Source: Maledivibacter sp.
GTDB lineage: Bacteria; Bacillota; Clostridia; Peptostreptococcales; Caminicellaceae
Assembly: GCA_025210375.1 (NCBI GenBank)
Contig: JAOASB010000004.1
Location: forward strand, 62,001-126,000
Direction: 5' to 3'
Length of the DNA: 64,000 nucleotides
Shown: one piece after another, positions 54,273 through 62,973 of the stretch
Position numbering within the stretch: position 1 is the stretch's first letter
Layout: each line of letters begins with the position of its first letter
Made by a program: the position numbers and the translations under genes
The notes under the pieces: model-generated
What the model was told of the DNA's origin: nothing
The model's database searches: none
Seen by the model: the letters and a program-made list of their open reading frames with translations, nothing else

Positions 54273-55112
54273 ATGATAGAAATAAAGGCTGTTAGCAAGA
54301 GCTATGGAGACGTAAAAGCCGTAGATAACGTATCCCTTACTATCCCTAATGGAACTTTTATGGGGCTGCTTGGGCCTAATGGAGCAGGTAAAACGACCTT
54401 AATAAGAATGCTTCTTGGATTGATAGACAACGATGAAGGAAGAATAATGATTGCTGGAAAAGATGTTAGTAGGGATAATAATAGCTTGAAAAAAGAAATC
54501 GGTGTAGTCCCTCAGCATATTAATTTAGATAAGGAATTATCCGTAAAAGAAAATCTAATGTTCTCGGGAATGTTATATAAAATGCAGAGAGCATTAATAA
54601 AAGAAAGAGTAGATGAGCTACTGGAAATCATGGGACTAGTAAAAGCTAAGGATAGGGTTTGTAAGCATTTATCTGGAGGAATGAAAAGAAAGCTTATGAT
54701 AGCCAAGGCGTTGATACATGATCCCAAAATTATTTTCTTAGATGAGCCCTCAGTGGGGATAGACCTAAAGGCTAGAAGAGAGATTTGGGATATATTAAAA
54801 AGAATGAATAGTGAAGGTAAAACCATGCTAATGACAACCCATTATATTGAAGAAGCAGAATATTTATGCGGTAAAGTCTCTTTAATGAATAACGGGAAGA
54901 TATTTTATTGTGATACACCTGGTAATTTGATAGAAACAATAGGAAGATATACTGTAGAATATTTTAAAAACTCCTTGGAAACAAAATTTAGGTATTTTAA
55001 AACCTTAGAGCTTGCTAAATACTTTGCTAATGAAATCAATGATAAATATACCATAAGAGATACTACCCTAGAAGATGTCTTTTATAGCTTTGCAAATAGG
55101 ATGGTGGAATAA
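54273..55112 (+). CDS. ABC-2 type transporter ATP-binding protein
   Basis: This ATPase (279 residues) is of the CcmA/NodI/DrrA class. Walker A is GPNGAGKTT, the Q-loop region GVVPQHINL, the signature LSGGMKRK, Walker B IIFLDEPSVGID and the switch His TTHYIEEA. The C-terminal part is the short extension usual for exporters of this class. ATG at 54273 is 7 nt from AAGGGGA; ATG at 54267 is too close. It is followed without a gap by the permease, and preceded by a binding protein, which is an odd partner for an exporter-type ATPase. Confidence 0.9.
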   Translation: MIEIKAVSKSYGDVKAVDNVSLTIPNGTFMGLLGPNGAGKTTLIRMLLGLIDNDEGRIMIAGKDVSRDNNSLKKEIGVVPQHINLDKELSVKENLMFSGMLYKMQRALIKERVDELLEIMGLVKAKDRVCKHLSGGMKRKLMIAKALIHDPKIIFLDEPSVGIDLKARREIWDILKRMNSEGKTMLMTTHYIEEAEYLCGKVSLMNNGKIFYCDTPGNLIETIGRYTVEYFKNSLETKFRYFKTLELAKYFANEINDKYTIRDTTLEDVFYSFANRMVE

Positions 55113-55847
55113 GTGGAAGTATTAACGATTTTATGGAGAGAATATGTATTTTTCAAAAGACGATTTTGGAAAATTACCAGTGCTTTAATTATATCGCCAT
55201 TATTATATATTATAGCCTTTGGATGGGGAATAGGTGAAAATTTAGTTGTGGAAGGCAGTAGTTATATGTATTATATTATACCGGGGATAGTAGCACTAAC
55301 AACGATGCGGTCAAGCTTTGGAGCCATATCCATGCGTGTTAGCGTATCAAGATTACACGAAAAAAGCTTCGAATACTATCTCATTTCACCTATTAGCATG
55401 TATATGCTTACATTAGGACATATTTTATCTGGAGCCCTAAGAGGTATGTACTCAGCCCTCATTATACTTTTAATATCCCTTGTTTTTGGTATTGTAATCA
55501 AAATAAACTTTCTTTTTATATTTATTTGCTTTCTAAATAGTTTATTATTTGCAGGCTTAGGTTTCTTTGCTGCCATGATGATAAATACCCACTATGATAT
55601 GAACAGGTTTACAAGCTTTATTATAAATCCCATGTCATTTTTATGTGGAACTTTCTTTTCTTTAAGAAAAATGCCCTATATGATTAGAAGCTTCATTGAA
55701 TTTTTACCCCTCACACATTCCACAAGAACGCTAAGAGCTATTGCTTTAAATGGAAAAGTGGAAGGGTTTTCGATTTTGATAATTATTGTATACGTTATAA
55801 TTTTTTATATATTAAGTGTAAGGGTATGCTATGAAGAAGTGGTGTAA
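55113..55847 (+). CDS. ABC-2 type permease (NodJ-like)
   Basis: This membrane protein of 244 residues has six predicted helices and the ABC-2 pattern. An N-terminal amphipathic stretch (ILWREYVFFKRRFWK) and YYIIPGIVALTTMRSSFG come first. SPISMYMLTLGHILSGALRG and the conserved FLPLTHSTRTLRAIAL near the end follow. The GTG start follows the ATPase stop directly. It should form a dimeric channel with two ATPases. Direction (export) is inferred from the family, not shown here. Confidence 0.88.
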   Translation: MEVLTILWREYVFFKRRFWKITSALIISPLLYIIAFGWGIGENLVVEGSSYMYYIIPGIVALTTMRSSFGAISMRVSVSRLHEKSFEYYLISPISMYMLTLGHILSGALRGMYSALIILLISLVFGIVIKINFLFIFICFLNSLLFAGLGFFAAMMINTHYDMNRFTSFIINPMSFLCGTFFSLRKMPYMIRSFIEFLPLTHSTRTLRAIALNGKVEGFSILIIIVYVIIFYILSVRVCYEEVV

Positions 55848-55907
55848 ATGAACTAAAAATGTTTAGAGATTTAAAAACTAAAATGGATAAGAGGGTGAGT
55901 ACTGTCT

Positions 55908-57056
55908 ATGGAAAAGGTTTCATTAGTAAGATGTGAGGATTATAAATATGATTTAATAAAAAAGTCAATGAATGAAAGCTTCAAAAACTTGGGTGGGATT
56001 AGTCGGTATATTAATCCTGGAGATAGGGTTTTGCTTAAACTTAATTTACTGATGAAAAAAAGACCGGAAGAAGCAATAACTACACATCCTATGTTTGTTA
56101 AGGCATTGGCTGAAATATTAATAAAGCACGGAGCAGAGGTTATCATTGGAGATAGCCCCGGAGGACCCTTTAACGAAAATATCTTAAGAGGAATCTATAA
56201 AGTTTGTGGTATGGAGGCTGTAGCCAATGAAGTAGGAGCTAAATTAAATTTCAACACTAATTCAATGGATATTAAAAATGAAGATGGTCTAATTTTAAAG
56301 AAAATAAGAGCTATTGAGGTTCTAAATCAAGTAGATAAGGTTATATCGGTATCAAAATTAAAAACCCATGGAATGATGATGTTTACAGGTGCTGTAAAGA
56401 ACATGTTTGGCATAGTTGCAGGACTTGAAAAAGCAGAGTACCATGTAAGGATGCCAGAGGTTTATGACTTTTCAAATGCTTTAGTAGATATATGCCTAGC
56501 TGCAAAGCCAGTTCTATCCTTTATGGATGGTATAATTGGTATGGAAGGTGCTGGTCCCAGTGGGGGTGACCCCAGAAAAATAGGGGCAGTCATAGCTTCT
56601 TCCAGTCCCTATCACTTGGATGTGGTAGCTACTTCTATCATAGGTCTAAAGCCTACTAAGGTTCCTACTATAGAAAGATGTGTAGAAAGAAAATTATGTA
56701 AGGGCAATCTAGAGGATATAGGATTAGTAGGCGAAGGTATAGAAAAGTTTATAATTAAAGATTTTGTAGTTCCAGAAATAAGAAGCTTAGATTTATTAGA
56801 AGGAAAACTTCCAAAATTTTTAAGAGATATTATAAGTGGACTAATGCAGCCTAAACCAGTATTTATTCATGAAAAATGTGTGGGGTGCAGGGATTGTGCA
56901 AATAATTGTCCTCCAAAGGTGATTAAAATGATCGACAATAAACCCGTGGTGGCGTTAGATGGATGTATAAGGTGTTTTTGTTGTCAAGAGCTGTGTCCAG
57001 TAAAGGCTATTGATATTCACCGTCCATTACTTATGAAGCTGTTGGCAAAGTTGTAA
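55908..57056 (+). CDS. DUF362 protein with C-terminal 2x[4Fe-4S] ferredoxin domain
   Basis: This 382-residue protein has a DUF362 domain (about 1-290): ISVSKLKTHGMMMFTGAVKNMFG is the characteristic block, followed by SFMDGIIGMEGAGPSGGDPR. The C-terminal ferredoxin module has CVGCRDCANNCPP and CIRCFCCQELCPVKA, enough for two 4Fe-4S clusters. DUF362 proteins are common in anaerobes and their reaction is unknown. The start is ATG at 55908; the upstream GAGGGTGAG is a reasonable ribosome binding site. It is 60 nt after the ABC permease and may be cotranscribed. Confidence 0.88.
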   Translation: MEKVSLVRCEDYKYDLIKKSMNESFKNLGGISRYINPGDRVLLKLNLLMKKRPEEAITTHPMFVKALAEILIKHGAEVIIGDSPGGPFNENILRGIYKVCGMEAVANEVGAKLNFNTNSMDIKNEDGLILKKIRAIEVLNQVDKVISVSKLKTHGMMMFTGAVKNMFGIVAGLEKAEYHVRMPEVYDFSNALVDICLAAKPVLSFMDGIIGMEGAGPSGGDPRKIGAVIASSSPYHLDVVATSIIGLKPTKVPTIERCVERKLCKGNLEDIGLVGEGIEKFIIKDFVVPEIRSLDLLEGKLPKFLRDIISGLMQPKPVFIHEKCVGCRDCANNCPPKVIKMIDNKPVVALDGCIRCFCCQELCPVKAIDIHRPLLMKLLAKL

Positions 57057-57126
57057 GACTATGATTGTATATAAATAACGACAATAATAAATACTATTAT
57101 CATAAGAAATTTTAGGTGGTGATAGT

Positions 57127-58059
57127 GTGAAGATGTACAGAAGGATAAAAACACCAATTGTGGCTATAATGAAGGATGAAAATGAAGAAGATTCATTAAC
57201 CAAGGCTTTAAACCTACTTCCCATGGAAGAAATTATAAAGGCTGGAGATATGGTGGTAATAACGCCTAATTGGGTAAAGGATAAGCCTCCAAATACGGGG
57301 ACAGTGGTAGGACCAAATACTTTACAAAGACTTATCAGGTATATTAAGGGCTTTAAACCGGCAAAAATTGTTATTGCTACTGGTTCTGGAGGTGATCCAA
57401 CACCTACAGTTATGAAATCAGTAGGGTATGACAGCATAATTAATAAAGAAAAGGTTGAATTTATCGATTTAAACTTTGGGCCCTATTCAAGCTTGGTATT
57501 AAATCACCAATATATACATGAAACTCAAATAAATAGCTTGATCGACAATATGGATGTACTCATTTCTTTTACCCAGCTAAAACATCATGAAGAGGCTGCT
57601 ATGAGTGCAGGAATTAAAAACATAGCACTTGGATGGCCACCCGCAGAAATACATGGGTTTCCTAAGAAAAAACTGGGAATACACGAGGATTTACATGGTT
57701 TTATAGTATCAATGGCAAAAAAAATACCTATAGATATAACTATTGTCAGTGCTGATAAAGCTATGATAGGTACAGGTCCTTCTTCAGGCATATCCGTAGA
57801 TAGTCAAGGATTAATCCTTGCTGGTACAGACCCCGTTGCTGTAGATACCATCGCGGCTAGATTTCTTGGTTTCTTACCACAAGCCGTTTATTATTTATAC
57901 ATGGCATATAAGGCTGGTATTGGAGAAGCTAGACCAGAGAATATGGAGCTTAGAGGAATAAGTTTAGAAGAGGCAGAAAAACATTTTAGCTTGTCAGCTT
58001 ATAATAAAGAAATAGCTATAGATGAAGTATCAATAAAGGATATTCATGGTAGTCAATAA
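57127..58059 (+). CDS. DUF362 protein without ferredoxin domain
   Basis: A second, divergent DUF362-family protein has 310 residues. Visible blocks are KAGDMVVITPNWVKDKPPNTG, ISFTQLKHHEEAAMSAGIKN and MIGTGPSSGISVDSQGLILAGTDPVAVD, which resemble the metal- or carboxylate-binding segments of DUF362. No cysteine cluster is present. GTG at 57127 or ATG at 57133 could be the start; TAGGTGGTG serves either. With the preceding gene it gives a pair in which one partner could carry the redox clusters, which is inference. Confidence 0.82.
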   Translation: MKMYRRIKTPIVAIMKDENEEDSLTKALNLLPMEEIIKAGDMVVITPNWVKDKPPNTGTVVGPNTLQRLIRYIKGFKPAKIVIATGSGGDPTPTVMKSVGYDSIINKEKVEFIDLNFGPYSSLVLNHQYIHETQINSLIDNMDVLISFTQLKHHEEAAMSAGIKNIALGWPPAEIHGFPKKKLGIHEDLHGFIVSMAKKIPIDITIVSADKAMIGTGPSSGISVDSQGLILAGTDPVAVDTIAARFLGFLPQAVYYLYMAYKAGIGEARPENMELRGISLEEAEKHFSLSAYNKEIAIDEVSIKDIHGSQ

Positions 58060-58351
58060 ATTAAAATATCTACCTAAATTCCTATATTAATTTTATATTA
58101 AGGTTGTTAAATTCTTTTAATTAGGGTATTAATATATTAGTTTAATTGAAATTCACATCATTTCTGAGATTTTATGATATAATATCTTATGATCTACTCA
58201 AGATGGATAAGAACTTTGAATGATTGAAAACAAAAGATGTAAGGCGTAAAGAAGATATAATAAAGGATCATGACTAAATTTTATTATAACACTAGATAAG
58301 CTTGGTCATTTTCACTTAAAAGAATGAATAATATTTATTGGAGGGATATAG

Positions 58352-58813
58352 TTGAAGGCTGAATACATAAATCCATTTATACAAGCTAGTAAAGAAATTT
58401 TAACACAAATGACTCATATGAATTTTCAAGTAGGAAAACCAACTCTTAAATCGTCTCCATTTGATGCTAATGATATTATCATTTTAATTGGGATAACGGG
58501 TGATATTAAGGGACAAGCTATTCTGAGTTTAGATGAGGCTATGGCATTAAATGTGGTATCAAAAATGATGGGCGGAATGGAAATTACTATGCTAGATGAT
58601 ATTAGTAAAAGTGCATTATCTGAGCTTGGCAATATGATCCTAGGCAATTCAGCTACACTACTATTTAATAGTGGGATAAAAGTTGATATTACTCCTCCGA
58701 CCCTAATGATCGGGAATAATTTATCTGTTTCATCCAACCAGATGGAAGTGATAAGTGTACCCCTAATAGCGGATGAATCTGTAATTGAGCTTAATATATT
58801 TATAAAGGAGTAA
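58352..58813 (+). CDS. cheX: Chemotaxis phosphatase CheX-like protein
   Basis: This 153-residue protein of the CheC/CheX/FliY family dephosphorylates CheY-P. It has the single conserved helix motif SALSELGNMILGNSA with the catalytic Glu and Asn, and the CheX-typical GDIKGQAILSLDEAMALNVVSKMMG before it. It begins at TTG behind TGGAGGGA. No other chemotaxis gene is near. The 290-nt spacer upstream shows no feature I can name with confidence. It ends 5 nt before trmL. Confidence 0.87.
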   Translation: MKAEYINPFIQASKEILTQMTHMNFQVGKPTLKSSPFDANDIIILIGITGDIKGQAILSLDEAMALNVVSKMMGGMEITMLDDISKSALSELGNMILGNSATLLFNSGIKVDITPPTLMIGNNLSVSSNQMEVISVPLIADESVIELNIFIKE

Positions 58814-58818
58814 TTTAT

Positions 58819-59289
58819 ATGGCAATAAACCTAGTACTTTATCAACCAGAAATACCTCAAAATACAGGGAATATAGCTAGAACATGTGCTATAACGGGGA
58901 GTAGATTACATCTAATAAAACCATTAGGATTTTCCATAGACAATAAGCATTTAAAAAGAGCTGGATTAGATTATTGGAATCTATTAGATATCAGTATTTA
59001 TGAGAACATAGAAGAGCTTTTCTCAAAATATCCAGAAGGAAACTTTTATATTTCCACTACAAAGGCAAGGAAGAATTATTCTGATGTAAAATATGTGGAT
59101 GAATCCTTTATAATATTTGGCAGGGAAACTGCTGGGCTTCCTAAAGAAATTCATGAAAAGTTTAAGGAGACTTCTATTAAAATTCCTATGATCAATAATC
59201 CAAAGGCAAGATCTTTAAATCTTTCTAATTCCGTTTCTATAGTAGTGTACGAAGCTTTACGACAGCTTGAATTTCTAAATATGCTTTAA
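58819..59289 (+). CDS. trmL: tRNA (cytidine/uridine-34-2'-O)-methyltransferase
   Basis: This SPOUT-class methyltransferase (156 residues) methylates the ribose at the wobble position of some leucine tRNAs. NLVLYQPEIPQNTGNIARTCAITG is the family start. IFGRETAGLPKEI and IPMINNPKARSLNLSNSVSIVVYEALRQ form the knotted SAM site. The ATG start follows the cheX stop by 5 nt. A solo end of the family A repeat begins 4 nt after its stop. Confidence 0.94.
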   Translation: MAINLVLYQPEIPQNTGNIARTCAITGSRLHLIKPLGFSIDNKHLKRAGLDYWNLLDISIYENIEELFSKYPEGNFYISTTKARKNYSDVKYVDESFIIFGRETAGLPKEIHEKFKETSIKIPMINNPKARSLNLSNSVSIVVYEALRQLEFLNML

Positions 59290-59293
59290 CATG

Positions 59294-59311
59294 TACTTGG
59301 AACTCTCTATA
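59294..59311 (+). repeat. Solo end of family A repeat
   Basis: These 18 nt (TACTTGGAACTCTCTATA) are the exact reverse complement of 559-576, the outer end of the family A copy after the pseudouridine synthase gene. No other part of the element is visible. Confidence 0.5.
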
Positions 59312-59343
59312 AAATCAACAAAAAATCAACTTTAATTTTACAT

Positions 59344-59393
59344 TTAACATAGATTTAACAAAACCCTGTGTCGAATATTGTATCATATATAAT
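59344..59393 (+). promoter_or_regulatory. Candidate PhoP box and -10 element upstream of the phosphate cotransporter
   Basis: Two direct TTAACA repeats (59344-59349 and 59355-59360) have an exact 5-nt spacing, the pattern of PhoP binding sites in Bacillus. A perfect TATAAT -10 box is at 59388-59393, with no good -35 box, as in activated promoters. The gene 47 nt downstream encodes a Na/phosphate cotransporter, which makes the assignment plausible. Confidence 0.5.
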
Positions 59394-59439
59394 GTGTTTT
59401 TAATATATGTATAAAAATGTAGAAAAAGGAGGTCGACAC

Positions 59440-61065
59440 GTGGAAGTAGCTTTTGGTCTTATTGGGGGATTAGGATTATTCCTATATGGAATGAATGTTA
59501 TGGCTGCGGGACTAGAAAAATCTGCTGGGGATAAACTGAAAAGATTTATTGAAATATTGACTAGTAATCGTATTATGGCTGTAATTGTTGGAGCCCTTGT
59601 AACAATGGTTGTACAAAGTAGTAGTGCTACAACAGTAATGGTTGTAGGTTTTGTTAATGCAGGTGTTATGAAGCTTACTCAAGCAGTAGGAGTTATTATG
59701 GGGGCCAATATAGGGACAACTATTACGGCACAATTGGTTTCATTTAAATTAACTAAAATTGCTCCCGTTGCCGTAGGAATAGGTGTTGGAATTTGGATAT
59801 TTTCTTCCAATAGAAAGGTAAAGACTTTTTCTGAAATTATTATAGGTTTTGGTATATTATTTTTAGGTATGGATATGATGAAAAATGCTGTAGAACCATT
59901 GAAGGGATATGAAGGCTTTACAAATCTTCTTCGCAGCTTTGGAAATGATAATATATTTGATAAGACTTTGGCGATTTTTGCTGGATTTGGTATAACGGCT
60001 ATCTTGCAAAGTAGTAGTGCCACTACCAGTTTGCTTATTGCGTTAGCTAGTAAAGGCTTATTACCTATATCTTCAGCTTTTCCAGTATTGTTAGGTACCA
60101 ATATTGGGACATGTGTTACTGCAATGATTTCCAGTGTTGGAGCGAATAAAACTGCTAAGAGAGCAGCTTTAGCCCATTTATTATTTAATGTAATAGGTAC
60201 TGTGCTATTTGTTATATTCTTGGCTAAGCCTACTTTATGGGCGGTTACTAAATTATCCGTTGCACCTGAAAGACAATTGGCTAATGCCCATACATTGTTT
60301 AATATTGCAAACACCCTACTATTGCTTCCTTTTGCTTCATTACTGGTATATGTGGTTAATAGAGTTATACCCTATGATCCAGATGAAGAAAAGGAAATTC
60401 AAGGTATTAAATATATTGATGATAGGATATTAGAAACTCCATCAATTGCAATTGGTCAAGTTATTAAAGAAGTATTGCATATGGGAAATGTTGCCTTAGA
60501 ATCCTATAATAGCTCTATAAAGGCATTCTTTGAAAAAAGTGAAAAACATGCTGGAGAAACCTTTAAAGTTGAAAAGATTGTTAATGAAATGGAGAGGGAA
60601 ATCGCAAGCTATCTATTAAAGGTATCCAATACTGAGGTCTCTTCTAAACAAAGGGAAATGATTGAAGGATTATTTAATACTATCAATGATATAGAAAGAG
60701 TTGGAGACCATGCCGATAATTTAGCAGAGCTTGCTATGTATAGAATAGAGAATAAATTGAACTTCTCTGATAAAGCATTAGAAGAACTAAGAACTATGCA
60801 TGAACGAGTAGTTAAATCATATAAAGAAGCATTGACTGCCTTAAAGTCAGGGGATATACAAGCAGCTCAAAGAGTTATAGAAAGGGAAGGCGAAATAGAT
60901 TTAATGGAAAAAAATCTTCGTGCAAATCATATTGGAAGATTAAATAAACAACAATGTATCCCTGGATCGGGAGTAATATTCTTAGATATTATAAGTAATC
61001 TTGAAAGAATTGCTGACCATGCATCAAATATAGCTTTGGCAGTTATGGATTACAATAGAAAATAG
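59440..61065 (+). CDS. Na/Pi cotransporter family protein with C-terminal PhoU-like domain
   Basis: This membrane protein of 541 residues is of the NptA/YjbB family. Two inverted-repeat halves each carry the signature QSSSATT (near residues 53 and 191), with GANIGTTITA and GTNIGTCVTA after them. It has about nine membrane segments. The C-terminal 200 residues form a PhoU-like helical bundle with VERVGDHADNLAELA-type and IERIADHASNIA motifs. It should import phosphate with sodium. GTG at 59440 follows AAAGGAGGTC; the longer frame from 59407 includes that site and is rejected. Confidence 0.92.
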   Translation: MEVAFGLIGGLGLFLYGMNVMAAGLEKSAGDKLKRFIEILTSNRIMAVIVGALVTMVVQSSSATTVMVVGFVNAGVMKLTQAVGVIMGANIGTTITAQLVSFKLTKIAPVAVGIGVGIWIFSSNRKVKTFSEIIIGFGILFLGMDMMKNAVEPLKGYEGFTNLLRSFGNDNIFDKTLAIFAGFGITAILQSSSATTSLLIALASKGLLPISSAFPVLLGTNIGTCVTAMISSVGANKTAKRAALAHLLFNVIGTVLFVIFLAKPTLWAVTKLSVAPERQLANAHTLFNIANTLLLLPFASLLVYVVNRVIPYDPDEEKEIQGIKYIDDRILETPSIAIGQVIKEVLHMGNVALESYNSSIKAFFEKSEKHAGETFKVEKIVNEMEREIASYLLKVSNTEVSSKQREMIEGLFNTINDIERVGDHADNLAELAMYRIENKLNFSDKALEELRTMHERVVKSYKEALTALKSGDIQAAQRVIEREGEIDLMEKNLRANHIGRLNKQQCIPGSGVIFLDIISNLERIADHASNIALAVMDYNRK

Positions 61066-61079
61066 CTATTGTTGATATT

Positions 61080-61116
61080 GGCAAAGAATCTAAGACAAAG
61101 GATTCTTTGCCATTTT
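61080..61116 (+). terminator. Terminator after the phosphate cotransporter gene
   Basis: A perfect 11-bp stem (GGCAAAGAATC with GATTCTTTGCC) has a 10-nt loop and is followed by ATTTTT. Confidence 0.9.
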
Positions 61117-61226
61117 TAGTTTGATCTCAATAAATCAACTGGTTTATTCTTGTGTAATTTAACAATAAGTTGTAATATTTTTGCAAGAAAAATTACGTGC
61201 TATAATAGTTGTTGAAAGGTGATAAA

Positions 61227-62066
61227 ATGGGAATAAAGATATTGACAGATAGTGTTGCCGATGTCCCAGATAAGCTTGTTGCGGAATTAGGGATTGAAGT
61301 AATGCCTTTAACCGTAAATTTTGAAGATGGATCATATAGGGACGGAATAGAAATTACAAAGGATCAGTTTTATGCTAAGCTTTCTAAGGCTCAGAAACTG
61401 CCTACTACTTCTCAAATAACTCCTGGAGAATTTATTAATGTATTTGAAGCTTTCACAAAGGAAGGTAATGAAGTTATTGCTATTTTAATGTCGGCTAGAC
61501 TTAGTGGAACCTATAATTCAGCCGTAGTTGCTAAAGATTATTTAGATAAGGAAAATATTACAATTATTGATTCGGAATATGTAACGTTTCCCCAGGGCCT
61601 TATAGTTATAGAAGCCGCTAGGATGGCATTAAAAGGATATTCTAAATCAGAAATTATTGATAGAGTAAATTATATGAAAAAAAATATGCAGTGTAAGTTT
61701 ATCATTGAGGAGATAGAATATTTAAAAAAAGGTGGGAGACTTACTCCTAGCCAAGCTTTGATTGGAAAACTATTAAATATAAAACCAATTTTAACTATGA
61801 AAGACGGAGAATTGATATATGATAATAAGGTTAGGGGTAAAAAAAAGGCCATAAAGTGGGTAATAAATTGGATTGATAAGAATAATTATTACTTAGAAGA
61901 AAAAACCGTTGGACTATTTCATTCAAATAGCTACGATTTTTTAATGGATTTGCGTAAAGAATTAATTTCTAGTATAGATATCAATGAAATTATTGAAACC
62001 AAGGTAGGGGCAGTAGTAGGGACCCATGCTGGACCAGGATGTATAGCCATCGCCTTTGTAAAATAA
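61227..62066 (+). CDS. DegV-family fatty-acid-binding protein, first copy
   Basis: DegV proteins bind fatty acids and present them to the FakA kinase. The 279-residue protein begins KILTDSVADVPDKLVAELGI. LPTTSQITPGEF, the fatty-acid-contacting loop SARLSGTYNSA, EYLKKGGRL and the C-terminal GTHAGPGCIAIAF follow. ATG at 61227 follows AAAGGTGAT; a TTG at 61209 would precede that site. No fakA homologue is seen in the window. A tandem degV follows after 22 nt. Confidence 0.93.
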   Translation: MGIKILTDSVADVPDKLVAELGIEVMPLTVNFEDGSYRDGIEITKDQFYAKLSKAQKLPTTSQITPGEFINVFEAFTKEGNEVIAILMSARLSGTYNSAVVAKDYLDKENITIIDSEYVTFPQGLIVIEAARMALKGYSKSEIIDRVNYMKKNMQCKFIIEEIEYLKKGGRLTPSQALIGKLLNIKPILTMKDGELIYDNKVRGKKKAIKWVINWIDKNNYYLEEKTVGLFHSNSYDFLMDLRKELISSIDINEIIETKVGAVVGTHAGPGCIAIAFVK

Positions 62067-62088
62067 CAAAATATTTGGGAGTGAGATT

Positions 62089-62931
62089 ATGATTAAAACT
62101 AAATTGATTGCCGATAGCTTGTCTGATATTCCTAAAACTATTGCTGATAAGTTTAATATATCAGTTTTGCCTTTAACTATTAGGTTTAAAGAAGAATATA
62201 GGGATGGAATTGATTTGACGCCCGATGAGTTTTATAAAAAATTAGAAGAATATGATGAAATTCCTCAAACATCCCAAGTAACACCGATAGCTTTTAAAAA
62301 TGCAATTGAAGATGCCTTTGATGAAGGCTATGATAATATAATTATCATTAATGGATCCGGTGGTGTGAGCGGAACCCACCAATCTGCATTGATTGCCAAG
62401 GAAGAGGTGGGGAAGGATAATATATATGTTTTCGATTCAAGATCCCTTGCCTATGGATGTGGTATGATTGTTGTTGAAGCAGCAAAAATGGCTTTGGAAT
62501 CTAAACCCTTAGATGAAATTCTCCATAGAATAGAAAAGATGATAGAGGGTGCCCAACAGATTTTTTCTGTGGACACTTTAAAATATTTACATAAAAATGG
62601 TAGACTTAGTACCGGGAAAATGGCTTTAGGAACTTTGTTGAATGTAAAACCAATTTTGGCTATTGTCGACGGCAAGGTTGAGCCCATTGATAAAGTCAGG
62701 GGAAACAAAAAATTACATAAGGGTCTAATAGAGCTTTGCAAACAAAAAGGTTTGAAAAGTGGTATGCAGATAGGTTTAGGCCACGCTTCAAACCCCAAGG
62801 GACTATCGAAGCTCAAGGAGCTAATAGAACAGGAGATTAAGCCATCAGAGATTGTGGTAACAGATGTTGGCTGTACAATTGGAACCCATACTGGAGCTGG
62901 TGTGTTAGCAATTTATTTTATTTCAGAATAA
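62089..62931 (+). CDS. DegV-family fatty-acid-binding protein, second copy
   Basis: This tandem paralogue has 280 residues. LIADSLSDIPKTIADKFNI, PQTSQVTPIAFK, GSGGVSGTHQSAL, LKYLHKNGRLSTGKMALG and GTHTGAGVLAIYF correspond block by block to the first copy. The Ser/Gly loop differs (SGTHQSA against SGTYNSA), so the two may bind different acyl chains. The start ATG is behind TGGGAGTGAG. The two genes form a small operon after the phosphate transporter terminator. Confidence 0.93.
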   Translation: MIKTKLIADSLSDIPKTIADKFNISVLPLTIRFKEEYRDGIDLTPDEFYKKLEEYDEIPQTSQVTPIAFKNAIEDAFDEGYDNIIIINGSGGVSGTHQSALIAKEEVGKDNIYVFDSRSLAYGCGMIVVEAAKMALESKPLDEILHRIEKMIEGAQQIFSVDTLKYLHKNGRLSTGKMALGTLLNVKPILAIVDGKVEPIDKVRGNKKLHKGLIELCKQKGLKSGMQIGLGHASNPKGLSKLKELIEQEIKPSEIVVTDVGCTIGTHTGAGVLAIYFISE

Positions 62932-62973
62932 TTTAAGCAAAAATAAAAAATATAAATTTGATTAATAATGTTA

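Noticed and set aside
52811-55847. Annotation as a standard cobalamin importer (BtuFCD)
   Set aside because: The receptor is BtuF-like, but the permease has the ABC-2 pattern with six helices and lacks BtuC/FecCD features, and the ATPase is of the exporter class.
58060-58351. Attenuator hairpin (ATGACTAA with TTGGTCAT) upstream of cheX
   Set aside because: The stem is short with G-U pairs and a loop of over 20 nt, and no T-run makes it convincing.
59679-60314. Open frame of 211 codons on the - strand
   Set aside because: It lies wholly antisense to the well-supported Na/Pi cotransporter gene, has no ribosome binding site, and its protein is the low-complexity product expected of a shadow frame.
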